The translations under genes and the position numbers were made by a program. A DNA stretch of 40,599 nucleotides from Verrucomicrobiia bacterium (lineage in GTDB: Bacteria > Verrucomicrobiota > Verrucomicrobiia > Verrucomicrobiales > Akkermansiaceae): the NCBI GenBank assembly GCA_030430455.1, contig JAUIJB010000029.1, forward strand, positions 1-40,599, given 5' to 3'. Shown here piece by piece: positions 33,901 through 40,599 of the stretch. The notes below the pieces were generated by a model. That model searched no databases and had not been told where the DNA came from. It saw nothing but the letters and a program-made list of their open reading frames with translations. Numbering within the stretch: the stretch's first letter is position 1; every line of letters begins with the position of its first letter.

Positions 33901-36900
33901 TCGACATAGTCGGCCCTGGCGTCGCCCACGGCGACCACGGTGAAGTCGCCCGGCCCGTCGACCCTCACGAGGAAGGGCGTGAGCGGGTCGGTCACGCGGG
34001 CGGCATGGAAGCGGAAGCGGTCGACGCTCACCTCGACCGATTCGCCCGTGGTGTTGGTGTAGCTTTCGGCGAGGTTGACCACGTAGTTGGCGTTGGCGCC
34101 ATCGACCTGCTGGAAGCCGGGGATGTCGAAGCCGTTGCCGAGAACCAGCGACTCACCCGGACCGCCGGAGGCATCGGGGTCGGTGGCGGTGGCCGACAGG
34201 CTGAGGGTCTCGCCGGCGACGAACTCGGCGCCGTCGGCCGGCGAGGTGATGGTCACCAGCGGGGCACCCCCCACCGGATTCACGGTGATGCTGATGCTGG
34301 CCGTGCCGCTCAACGAGCCGCTGTCGACGGCTTCGGCGGTCACCACGTGGGTTCCAACGGACAGCGTGCTTGCGGTGATCGCCGCGCCACTGCCGAGCTT
34401 ACCATCGAGGCTCGAGGTCCAGTTGATGACCGCGGAGAGGTCGCCATCCTCCGCGTCGCTCGCGGTCGCGGCGAATCCGACCGCCACGCCCTCGGCCACC
34501 GACGTGCCGTCGGCCGGCGCGGTGATCGCCACCTCGGGCGCGCTGTTGACCGGCGTTCCGGTGAGGTATTTCTCCCGCAGGTAGGCCTCGACCGCCTGGC
34601 GCTCGCCCTCGTCCAGCTCGCGGTCGTAGACGATGACCGCGGCGACGTCCAATTCGACCGATCCGAGACCACCGATCTCCTCGGCGACGACGATCTTGTC
34701 GAGCTGGGTGTCGTAGGTCCTCGCGGCACCGGCGATCACGGCACCGTCCTTGAACATCGTGGCGGTGCCGCCGCCGACCGTGGCGGAGTGCAGCAGCCAG
34801 CCGGCACCGAGGCCGGGCTCGGAGCTCAGCAGGTCGACCGGGCCGTAGCCTTGCAGGACCAGCACCCCGTCGGCGGGGCGGACCCCCAGACCGAAGGCCC
34901 GGCCGGTGGCGGCGCTGCCGAAGGCGGCGCCGGCGTAGGCGGTGGCGCCGCCGGGGTAGTTGGCCACCACGAACATCGTGCGGTCCTGGTTGCCCGCCGG
35001 CAGGCCGGCGATCGGATCCGTCGCGGCGAGGCGCTCGAGCTTGTCGCCGGCGCCGTCGAGACTCAGCGCCGGCTGGCCGGTCGGCGTCGCGGCGGAAAGC
35101 TGCGGGTCGCCCGCGGCGAGCAGGTGGTTGCCGTTGCCGGAAAGGTCGTTCCAGCGGGTGATCGCGCCCCCGCCCGCCTCGACCCCGAGGGCCGACTCGA
35201 GGTGCAGCGCCAGCCCCGGGGTCACCGGCAGCGCCGTCGGCGGCGAGCCGACCGTGATGGTGACGCTCCGGCTGTCGCCCAAGCCTCCGCTGTCGGTCAC
35301 GCTCGCGGTGATGTTGTGGATCCCCTCGGACAGTCCGCCAAGCGCCAGCGCGGGGCCGCTGCCGAGACTGCCGTCGATCGACGAGCTCCAGGCGATCGCC
35401 GTCGAGAGATCGCCGTCCTCGGTGTCGAGGGCCGTGGCGCTGAAGGCGATCACCTCGCCGAGCGCGAAGCCGGAGCCACCGGCCGGCGAGGCCAGGTTGA
35501 CCACCGGGGCCTCGTTCTGCGGCGGCGCCGCGAAGTATTTGTCCTGCAGGTAACTCTCGACGCTGAGGCGCTCACCGGCGCTGAGTTCGCGGTCGTAGAC
35601 GATCACCGCGGCCAGGTCCATGACCACGTGCCCGAGCCCGCCGATCTCCTCGCCCATGACCAGCTTGGCGGGCTGGGTGTCGTAGCTGCGCGCCGCGCGG
35701 GCGACTTGGATCCCGTCCCTGAACATCGTGCCGAAGCCGCCGCCGACGGTGCCCGACTGGATCATCCATCCCGCGCCGAAGCCCGGCTCGGCGCTGACGA
35801 TGTCGGTCGAGCCGTAGCCCTGCAGCACCAGCGTGCCGGAGCCGTTGCGGATGCCGAGCCCGAAGGCCTGGCCCGGGGCGGCGGTCCCGAAGGTGGTCCC
35901 GGCAAAGGCGGTCGAACCGCCGGGATAGTTCACCACCACGAACATGGTCCGGTCGGCATTCCCGGCCGGAAGGCCGCTGAGCGGGTCGCTCGCCGCCACC
36001 CGCTCGAGCTTGTCGCCCGTGCCGTCGAAGCTCAGCGCCGGCGCGCCGCTCGGCGTGCTCGTGACGGCAAACTGCGGGTCGCCCGAGGCCACCACCGAAT
36101 TGCCCTTGCCGGAGGTGTCGGCCCAGCCGCTCACCTGCCCGGCCGACTGCGTGACGCCGTCGGTCGACTCGAGCCGGAGCACCAGGCCACCGGTCACCGG
36201 CAGGCCGTCGGCCGCCTCGCCGACCGTGATCACCACGCTGTCGCTCCCGACCAGCCCGCCCGAGTCCGTGACACTCGCCGTCAGCACATGGGTTCCCTCG
36301 CTGAGGCTCGAAACGGCGAGCGTCGCGCCGCTGCCGAGGACGCCATCGAGGTCGGAGCTCCACTCGATCGAGCCGGCGAGGTCGCCGTCCTCGGCGTCAT
36401 CCGCCGTCGCGGCGAGGGACACCTCCGCGCCCACGGCGAAGGCCGCGCCATCGAGCGGAGACGACACGGCGACGACCGGGGCGTTGTTGGCCGCCGGGCC
36501 GGTGAGGTACTTCTCCTGCAGGTAGGCCTCGACGCTCTGGCGCTCCTCCGGCCCGAGTTCGCGGTCGTAGATGAGCACCGCGGCGAGCTCCATGCCCATG
36601 TGGCCGAGCCCGCCGATCTCCTCGCCGAGGACCAACCGGGTCGGCTGGGTGTTGTAGCTGCGCGGCGCCTGGGCGACCTGCAGGCCGTCCTTGAACATGG
36701 TGCCGAAACCGTTGGCGACCGTGGCCGACTGGACCATCCATCCCGCGCCGACCCCGGTGGCGCCGGAGACGACGTCGGTCGAGCCGTAGCCCTGCAGGAC
36801 CAGCACCCCGCCATTCGGACGGGCGACGAGCCCGAAGGCCTGGCCAAGGGCGGGCGAGCCGTAGGAAACCCCGGCGAAGGCACCGGCCGGGCCAGTGTAG

Positions 36901-39419
36901 CGGACCACCTGGAAAAGGGTGCGGTCGGCATTGCCGAGCGGCAGCCCGCCGAGCGGGTCCGAGGCATGGAGCCGGAACAGCGCGTCGTCGACCCCGTCGA
37001 AGGAAAGCGCCGGGCGCCCGGTCGGCGTGCCGGCGGCGAGCATCCGGGGATTGCCGCGCGCCTCGAGGTCGTTGCCGAGGCCCGACTGGTCGAGCCAGGT
37101 GGCGACATCGCTGCCCGCGCCGAGACCGACGTTCAGGTCCGACTCGAGGTGAACGACGAGGCCGTCGAGGACCAGCTCGTTGCCCGGTCCGCAGTCCCCC
37201 AGCAAGGAGTACCCGGCGGTCAGGGAGGTGTCGTCCGGGGGAACGACGTAGCTGCGCTGCTCGGTGGCCGGCCCGTCGGCCCAGCCGGTGAAGAGATACT
37301 CGCTACTACCGACACAGTCGGTGGCCGGCACGGTGATCACGTGCTCGTAGTTGACCAGGGTGTCGAGAACGAAGGGGGTGGCGATCGAGGTGTTGCCGTC
37401 GATCTGCACCACGATCCCGCTCGGCACCGTGTCGAAGGCGATGTTGGCCTTCTCGGGGAAGATGTCGATCGACCCGGTGGTGCTCAGCCCGTTGGCGTCG
37501 GTCACCGTGACGAAGGCGCGGTAGTAGACCGGACCGCTGAAGCCCTGGCCCTGCGATGGAACCGGGAAGTCGATGGTGTCGACCCCGTCGACCGGTCCCA
37601 CCGCCGGGTGGGTGTTGCCCGGGCGGATGAAGGAGACCGACCAGGAGAATCCCGAGGCCGGGATCGGGTTGCCGGCGCTGTCCTCCGCGCTGGCCGCGAA
37701 GGTGTAGGTGTCACCGAAGCGGAAGTAGCCCTCCTCCGGCACGGGGTTGTCGTTGACCGCGGTCAGGCCAACGATGGTCGGCGGCGTTCCCACCTCGACG
37801 TCGAGGGTCGAGACGGACTCCAGCACACCGTCGCCGACCGTCAGGCGGGCGGTGAAGGAGCCCTCGACGGCATACTCGTGGCCCACCGGCAGCGGTGTGT
37901 TGTCGGTGAGGACTCCGGTCGCCGGCGCGCTGCCGTCGCCGAAGTCGAGCGAGTAGCTCATCGCGTCGCCGTTGAAGTCGACGGCCTCGAGCGTGAACTC
38001 GACGCCCAGCGGGGCGGCGCCCGCGACGGGCTCGGCGGAGAAGCCGGTGATCGTCGGGCGGACGTTGCCGCCGTCGTAGACGTAGCGGCGCACGGCCCCG
38101 GCCACCGAGGGGTTCGGCTGGCCGTAGGCTCCACCCGAGTCGGTGAAGCTGACGTAGTAGAGCGCGCCGTCCGGCCCCTCGTCGAGGCAGACGATGCGAC
38201 CGGTCGGAGCGAGGTCGAAGCCGTGGCTCCAGGCGTCCGGGTTCTGGCCGCTGATCGGGTCCGGCGCCGGGTTCGGCGCGACCGATCCATCCGGATTGAA
38301 GACCAGGTAGCGGATGAAGTCGCGGGTCGAGTCGGCGTAGAAGTAGGCCCCCTGGTACTCCGCCGGGAACTGGCTGCCGTGGTAGACGAAGCCGCCGTTG
38401 ATCGCGGCGGTCTGGCCGCCGTGGCGGTAGGCGAAGGCCGGCGCGCCGACGGCGTCGATCGTCGCGGCCGGCCAGTCGGCGTAGGGCGGAAGCCCCTCGA
38501 CCGTCGGCCAGCCGAAGTTGATGCCGTCGTAGACGCCGTCGTCGGACGGGGAACCGAAGTCGTCATCGATGAAGCGCCCGCTCGCGGCGTCGTAACGGAT
38601 CACGTGGAGGTCCTCCCACGCGGTCGTCTGCGTGTTGCCGCCGACCTCGGAGACATGGAAGGTGTTGCTCACGAGGTCCCAGCGCGCGCGGAAGGGATTG
38701 CGCAGGCCGTGGGCGAAGATCGAGTCGACGTTGGGCCCGGCGCCGTCGACATGCGGGTTGTCCGCGGGGATGCTGCCATCCTTGTTGATCCGGTGCACCT
38801 TGCCGCCGGCATGGGCGAGGCTGGAGGCGTAGGACCCCTGGAAGTGGTCGCCGGTGGTGATCCACAAGCGGCCCTCGGGACCGAAATCCACCGAGCCACC
38901 GAAATGGCAGCACGAGTCGTAGCCGTCGGTGTCCTCCCACAACAGGACCTCGCTGCTCAGGTCGAGGCGGCTCGAGGTGCCGCCGGCGTTCTCGACGTGG
39001 GTGAAGCGCGCCACCCGCGCCTTGGCCCCGCCCGGGGCCGACTCCGGGGTGTAGAACAGGTAGACGTAAGGCTGCGCCGGGAAGTCCGGGTCGATCGCGA
39101 GATCAAGCAGCCCGCGCTCGTTGGAGAAATTGAGCCCGAGGACGTGCGCCGGGGCGGTCAGGTTGCCGTAGTCCTCGAAATCACGCGAGGTGCCGAGCAC
39201 CTCACCGATGCTCAACTGGCCCTTCTTCTGGATCACCAGCATGCGCCCATCCGGCAGGAAACGCAGGCTCATCGGCTGGTCGAGTCCGGTGGCGATGTCC
39301 TCGACCGCGAATCCGGTCGGTGGTGCGGCGGAGGCCGGGGTCGAGATCGAGGCGAGGGCCAGCAGGAGGCTCAGGCATCGGCAGGCGACACTCCGGGCGA
39401 GTGCGGTCGGGGTCTTCAT
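30933..39419 (-). CDS. Giant exported PQQ sugar dehydrogenase-like protein with LamG and Ig-like repeats
   Basis: The 2828-residue product has a signal peptide (ending near STPASA). Residues ~30-450 form a glucose/sorbosone dehydrogenase-like propeller: FGGSVDFGPEGRLWITTGDH with its His, GGKVHRINKDGSIP and AHGLRNPFRARWD. A PKD domain (~455-550) and two further Ig- or FN-like segments follow. From ~745 to ~1720 come three tandem LamG+Ig units of 324-325 codons. Then more Ig-like repeats follow, two of them interrupted by a ~187-residue beta domain, then a fourth LamG (~2463-2695) and a C-terminal domain after DSDGGGLDNLDEF. ATG 39419 is chosen for the signal peptide. It has no PEP-CTERM motif. 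A secreted, sugar-binding oxidoreductase role is inferred; PQQ binding is not proven. Confidence 0.88.
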   Translation of the reverse strand: MKTPTALARSVACRCLSLLLALASISTPASAAPPTGFAVEDIATGLDQPMSLRFLPDGRMLVIQKKGQLSIGEVLGTSRDFEDYGNLTAPAHVLGLNFSNERGLLDLAIDPDFPAQPYVYLFYTPESAPGGAKARVARFTHVENAGGTSSRLDLSSEVLLWEDTDGYDSCCHFGGSVDFGPEGRLWITTGDHFQGSYASSLAHAGGKVHRINKDGSIPADNPHVDGAGPNVDSIFAHGLRNPFRARWDLVSNTFHVSEVGGNTQTTAWEDLHVIRYDAASGRFIDDDFGSPSDDGVYDGINFGWPTVEGLPPYADWPAATIDAVGAPAFAYRHGGQTAAINGGFVYHGSQFPAEYQGAYFYADSTRDFIRYLVFNPDGSVAPNPAPDPISGQNPDAWSHGFDLAPTGRIVCLDEGPDGALYYVSFTDSGGAYGQPNPSVAGAVRRYVYDGGNVRPTITGFSAEPVAGAAPLGVEFTLEAVDFNGDAMSYSLDFGDGSAPATGVLTDNTPLPVGHEYAVEGSFTARLTVGDGVLESVSTLDVEVGTPPTIVGLTAVNDNPVPEEGYFRFGDTYTFAASAEDSAGNPIPASGFSWSVSFIRPGNTHPAVGPVDGVDTIDFPVPSQGQGFSGPVYYRAFVTVTDANGLSTTGSIDIFPEKANIAFDTVPSGIVVQIDGNTSIATPFVLDTLVNYEHVITVPATDCVGSSEYLFTGWADGPATEQRSYVVPPDDTSLTAGYSLLGDCGPGNELVLDGLVVHLESDLNVGLGAGSDVATWLDQSGLGNDLEARGNPRMLAAGTPTGRPALSFDGVDDALFRLHASDPLGGLPLGNADRTLFQVVRYTGPAGAFAGVSYGSPALGQAFGLVARPNGGVLVLQGYGSTDVVSGATGVGAGWMVQSATVANGFGTMFKDGLQVAQAPRSYNTQPTRLVLGEEIGGLGHMGMELAAVLIYDRELGPEERQSVEAYLQEKYLTGPAANNAPVVAVSSPLDGAAFAVGAEVSLAATADDAEDGDLAGSIEWSSDLDGVLGSGATLAVSSLSEGTHVLTASVTDSGGLVGSDSVVITVGEAADGLPVTGGLVLRLESTDGVTQSAGQVSGWADTSGKGNSVVASGDPQFAVTSTPSGAPALSFDGTGDKLERVAASDPLSGLPAGNADRTMFVVVNYPGGSTAFAGTTFGTAAPGQAFGLGIRNGSGTLVLQGYGSTDIVSAEPGFGAGWMIQSGTVGGGFGTMFRDGIQVARAARSYDTQPAKLVMGEEIGGLGHVVMDLAAVIVYDRELSAGERLSVESYLQDKYFAAPPQNEAPVVNLASPAGGSGFALGEVIAFSATALDTEDGDLSTAIAWSSSIDGSLGSGPALALGGLSEGIHNITASVTDSGGLGDSRSVTITVGSPPTALPVTPGLALHLESALGVEAGGGAITRWNDLSGNGNHLLAAGDPQLSAATPTGQPALSLDGAGDKLERLAATDPIAGLPAGNQDRTMFVVANYPGGATAYAGAAFGSAATGRAFGLGVRPADGVLVLQGYGPVDLLSSEPGLGAGWLLHSATVGGGTATMFKDGAVIAGAARTYDTQLDKIVVAEEIGGLGSVELDVAAVIVYDRELDEGERQAVEAYLREKYLTGTPVNSAPEVAITAPADGTSVAEGVAVGFAATASDAEDGDLSAVINWTSSLDGKLGSGAAITASTLSVGTHVVTAEAVDSGSLSGTASISITVNPVGGAPLVTITSPADGAEFVAGETLSLSATATDPDASGGPGESLVLGNGFDIPGFQQVDGANANYVVNLAESYTNTTGESVEVSVDRFRFHAARVTDPLTPFLVRVDGPGDFTVVAVGDARADYVEGENDFAFVAGGKTIDLAPGGTIAPGFIDNRPDGTPGSANGAVTFVDGGDSIAYQYDVENTAVTLVEGAAPVVPLPYTIPESARFRDYFFSIAIEVGGGGDVSGSIVWSSDLDGDLGSGASIDVSSLSVGTHLITATATDGDSQTGTATLTVTIVDGNTAPVVAIASPAGGTMVAPGESINFAATADDVQDGDLSSSIAWSSDVDGPLGVGGNLSASLSTLGEHEITATVSDSGGLPGSDTITLVVEVTNAPPVVDITAPADGLSVGAGTTVTFAATADDDLDGDVSASIRWTSDLDGLLGSGGSVASSSLSTGTHVVTAEATDSASLAGSDTVTLTVVAENLAPLVDITSPANGAVIDAGEAIVFSATAVDPDGTGGSGESFVLGNGFDIPGFRQVDGANANFVVNLGEVYTNEGPSPVTLAVDRFRFHATRVTDPVTPFLVRVDGADDFTVLAVGDPRASYAVGANDVAFSATGATIEVAPGETIAPGFIDNLPDGTPGSANGAITFVGGGDAMAYRYDVENTAVTLEVGAAPVVPLPYSVPPASLFRDYFFSISLMSGGGDLAESIEWSSDLDGPLGGGSTIDVAGLSSGTHLISAVVTDDGVPPATGSDGITITVGPASLPVTDGLALQLESSEGVVTSGGTVTSWQDLSGNNRDLFAGGNPALVEGLAPSGAPAIRLDGFNDYLGRINSISPVGLPRDNEDRTVYLVARFFDSAGTNAGLVWGRDRANRTFGLVGGGDSGELILQGHGSGNNFATGAALDGEGWLVITAVHEDSGSRVLVNGVEVASFNHVFNTNRRELLIGREIDFGDFAEMDVAAVLVYERALTDSEIGQVDGYLASGYLDEELGSALVGPVYPEGYEDWLESFGLAGETEGDSDGGGLDNLDEFHLGFDPASPGDDVGFRLRLEPIESGVRVHFPALVPTGSYHLHFAEVPDETGDPASRIGSLVPETIESMDPMARENFHFDVTNLGDRGFFRLLFEPEP
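32225..32785 (-). repeat. Inserted beta domain, copy 2, inside an Ig-like repeat
   Basis: This is the second copy of the domain at 33610-34170, starting ESFVLGNGFDIPGFRQVDG and ending RDYFFSISLMSGGG. It sits at the same point of another Ig-like repeat (ATAVDPDGTGG before, AESIEWSSDLDG after), so the whole interrupted Ig unit appears to have been duplicated. Confidence 0.75.
33610..34170 (-). repeat. Inserted beta domain, copy 1, inside an Ig-like repeat
   Basis: About 187 residues from ESLVLGNGFDIPGFQQVDG to RDYFFSIAIEVGGG lie between the two halves of one Ig-like repeat (ATATDPDASGG before, SGSIVWSSDLDG after). A near-identical copy lies at 32225-32785. I do not recognise the domain; it contains VDRFRFHAARVTDPLTPFLV, which suggests a ligand-binding beta sandwich. 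Confidence 0.75.
34265..37180 (-). repeat. Three tandem ~0.97-kb LamG+Ig-like units within the giant gene
   Basis: The marker HLES/RLES (GACTCGAG on the plus strand) recurs at 37141, 36166 and 35194, giving periods of 975 and 972 bp. Each unit encodes a LamG-like domain ending in YLQEKY and an Ig-like domain with WSSDLDG. The DNA is also similar between units (for example around 35640-35760 and 36600-36720), which suggests fairly recent duplication. A fourth, more diverged LamG copy has its marker at 31996. Confidence 0.85.
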
Positions 39420-39802
39420 GGGGGGGAGTGGGTGAAGACACGGCGTCAATCTCGTCGGCCGCCTGGGCGGCGCGAGGTCCGGGCACGCGACAATCGTCCA
39501 GCGATGCAAGGGGTCGCCGGGCGCGCGTATCCAGAGGGACGCACGGTCATGGGGGGAAGTTCGGGGGGTGGGAGAACAGGGGGAAGTTCCATTCACCGAA
39601 GCGAATGCAACGGGAACTTTGACCTTTTACCGGACCGTAACCCGGAGATCAAGCCCCAAGAGTCCGACTCCGCAAATCCTCCCAGCTGCGCGATCCCGGC
39701 AGATCCCGTCCCCCGCCCCCGAGGCGTCTCCGTAGGGGACGCCCGAGCTCCTGTCGGCGAGGTGGCTTGCCGAATGGCGCGGGGAGCTTCCCAGACCGGA
39801 CG
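39420..39802. other. 383-bp gap upstream of the giant gene
   Basis: No gene is supported here. It holds two direct copies of GGGGGAAGTTC (39552-39562 and 39579-39589), a lower-GC stretch around 39590-39680 that may carry the giant gene's promoter, and a hairpin at 39723-39743. No convincing -35/-10 pair was found. Confidence 0.4.
39723..39743 (-). terminator. Hairpin downstream of the MazG-type gene
   Basis: A 9-bp stem GGCGTCTCC/GGGGACGCC (one G-T pair) with a GTA loop lies 60 bp after the stop of the minus-strand gene at 39803. No T tract follows it. Confidence 0.4.
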
Positions 39803-40153
39803 CTAGAGTTCGTTGTACTTGCGGTTGTTGCCGCGCGACTTGTCGACCGGATAGCGCTGCTCGTTGGCGGCGATCTTGGCCGTCATCACCTCCCCGAGGT
39901 CGAGTCCCATCAGCTCGGCCATCTCGAACAGCAGGATCCCCACGTCGGCGATCTCGGAGGCGATCTCATCGCGCTTGCGCCGCGCCCGCTCCTCGACCTG
40001 GTCAGGCTGCTGCCAGACGAAGTGCTGCATGAGTTCCCCGGCCTCCGCCGCGATCGCCACCGCCATGTCCTTCGGGTTGTGGAACTGCCTCCACTCGCGC
40101 GCGGCGACGAAGGCATCGATGCGCCGGGTCAACTCACGGATCGAATCGCTCAT
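39803..40153 (-). CDS. MazG-like nucleotide pyrophosphohydrolase
   Basis: The 116-residue all-alpha protein has the metal-binding pattern of the MazG/dUTPase-alpha superfamily: the first acidic pair in [13 protein letters not shown] and the second in [25 protein letters not shown] and [10 protein letters not shown] at the ends match small dCTP pyrophosphatase-like proteins. It would hydrolyse non-canonical or excess NTPs/dNTPs to monophosphates (house-cleaning), in the cytoplasm. ATG at 40153 gives the compact family N-terminus ([20 protein letters not shown]). It is divergent to the msrB-like gene. Confidence 0.9.
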   Translation of the reverse strand: MSDSIRELTRRIDAFVAAREWRQFHNPKDMAVAIAAEAGELMQHFVWQQPDQVEERARRKRDEIASEIADVGILLFEMAELMGLDLGEVMTAKIAANEQRYPVDKSRGNNRKYNEL

Positions 40154-40241
40154 TCCCCAGCGGATGAACCGGACGCGCCTGCTTGCCAAGCTCCAATCCC
40201 CGGGAATGGATCCCGCGCTTGCGCCTCCCACCATCAAGCCG

Positions 40242-40599
40242 ATGATCAGAATCATGAGATGCCTTGCCGCGAGCCTCCTCGCCGTCACCCTGACGGCCTG
40301 TGCCGAGGACCCGGACGAATCCAAGCCTGCCATGGACACCCGAGCCCAAGCCCCCGCCCCGCCCGCCGGAGAAGTCGAACTGAGCGACGAGGAATGGCGC
40401 GAGCGCCTGAATCCCGAGCAGTACCGCGTCCTTCGCAAGGCCGGCACCGAGCGGCCCTTCGGCCGTGTCTACGAGGAGTTCAAGGAACAGGGCGGCGGCA
40501 CCTACTACTGCGCCGGCTGTGGCGCCAAGCTGTTTTCCTCGGACCACAAGTTCGACAGCCACTGCGGATGGCCCTCGTTCTACGACCCGGCGGATGCCG
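40242..40599 (+). CDS. msrB: Lipoprotein-type peptide methionine-R-sulfoxide reductase, 3' end outside the window
   Basis: MsrB reduces methionine-R-sulfoxide in proteins. The visible part has a lipoprotein signal peptide ([16 protein letters not shown], lipobox LTAC), a Pro/Ala-rich linker, then the MsrB N-terminal region [21 protein letters not shown], the first zinc CxxC in [11 protein letters not shown] and [10 protein letters not shown]. The catalytic cysteine and the second CxxC lie beyond the window. The lipid anchor suggests repair of periplasmic proteins. The start may be ATG 40242, 40254 or 40206; the first two give a proper signal peptide. Confidence 0.92.
   Translation, partial: MIRIMRCLAASLLAVTLTACAEDPDESKPAMDTRAQAPAPPAGEVELSDEEWRERLNPEQYRVLRKAGTERPFGRVYEEFKEQGGGTYYCAGCGAKLFSSDHKFDSHCGWPSFYDPADA

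Noticed and set aside
34265..37180. Mobile or phage tandem repeats
   Set aside because: The 0.97-kb periods are whole codon multiples (325 and 324 codons) and encode domain repeats within one continuous reading frame.
31518..39806. A 2762-codon open frame on the plus strand opposite the giant gene
   Set aside because: It is the antisense shadow of a very GC-rich, repetitive gene. Its translation is Arg/Asp/Gly-rich low complexity without domains, while the minus strand gives clear propeller, LamG and Ig motifs and a signal peptide.

Overview
The window is high-GC DNA (44 of 60 bases are G/C in the sample line 7141-7200) and looks like a chromosomal segment of a Verrucomicrobiota bacterium of the Verrucomicrobiae type. 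The basis is the mix of prepilin-motif cassettes, PEP-CTERM and choice-of-anchor exported proteins, SHD1-domain proteins, very large LamG/Ig-like secreted proteins, frequent GTG starts and weak Shine-Dalgarno signals. No rRNA, CRISPR array, transposase or phage gene was seen.

Layout. 1-7497 is mostly core metabolism and translation. It holds pheA (3' part), then on the minus strand the pyrH-frr pair, a small exported protein, adk and fmt (coupled by a GTGA overlap) and a UbiA-like membrane protein, followed on the plus strand by a DnaQ-fold exonuclease and aroB. 7619-9988 is a three-gene prepilin cassette on the minus strand. 10069-15488 holds galE, a Tyr-rich lipoprotein, a rhomboid protease, an isolated nuoB-nuoC pair with a CRP-like palindrome upstream, and an SHD1-domain protein. 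15571-17200 is trpA and dapF. 17331-22177 is an exported beta-helix/LamG protein that appears split by a frameshift.

22406-26698 is a plus-strand biosynthetic run: dapA, vapB, vapC, dapB, folK, panB and a GGQ release-factor-like gene. A complete VapBC toxin-antitoxin module sits between dapA and dapB. The folK frame has no usable start codon because an inverted-repeat element lies across its expected 5' end. After it come an EboD-type sugar-phosphate cyclase, a divergent NUDIX hydrolase, a second and larger inverted-repeat element, a PEP-CTERM serine protease, tRNA-Pro(UGG) and an orphan Opp/Dpp-type ATPase. 30933-39419 encodes a 2828-residue exported protein that starts with a PQQ sugar dehydrogenase-like propeller and continues with tandem LamG and Ig-like modules. 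A MazG-type hydrolase and the start of an MsrB lipoprotein close the window.

How the genes relate. dapA, dapB and dapF serve diaminopimelate/lysine and peptidoglycan synthesis. pheA, aroB and trpA serve aromatic amino acids, folK and panB serve cofactors, and frr, fmt, the GGQ protein and the tRNA serve translation. The accessory part is secreted surface proteins, the toxin-antitoxin module and non-coding palindromic elements. The most unusual observations are the VapBC module overlapping dapB, the paired inverted-repeat elements (one disrupting folK), and a duplicated domain nested inside Ig-like repeats of the giant protein. All family assignments come from motif reading; no database search was possible.
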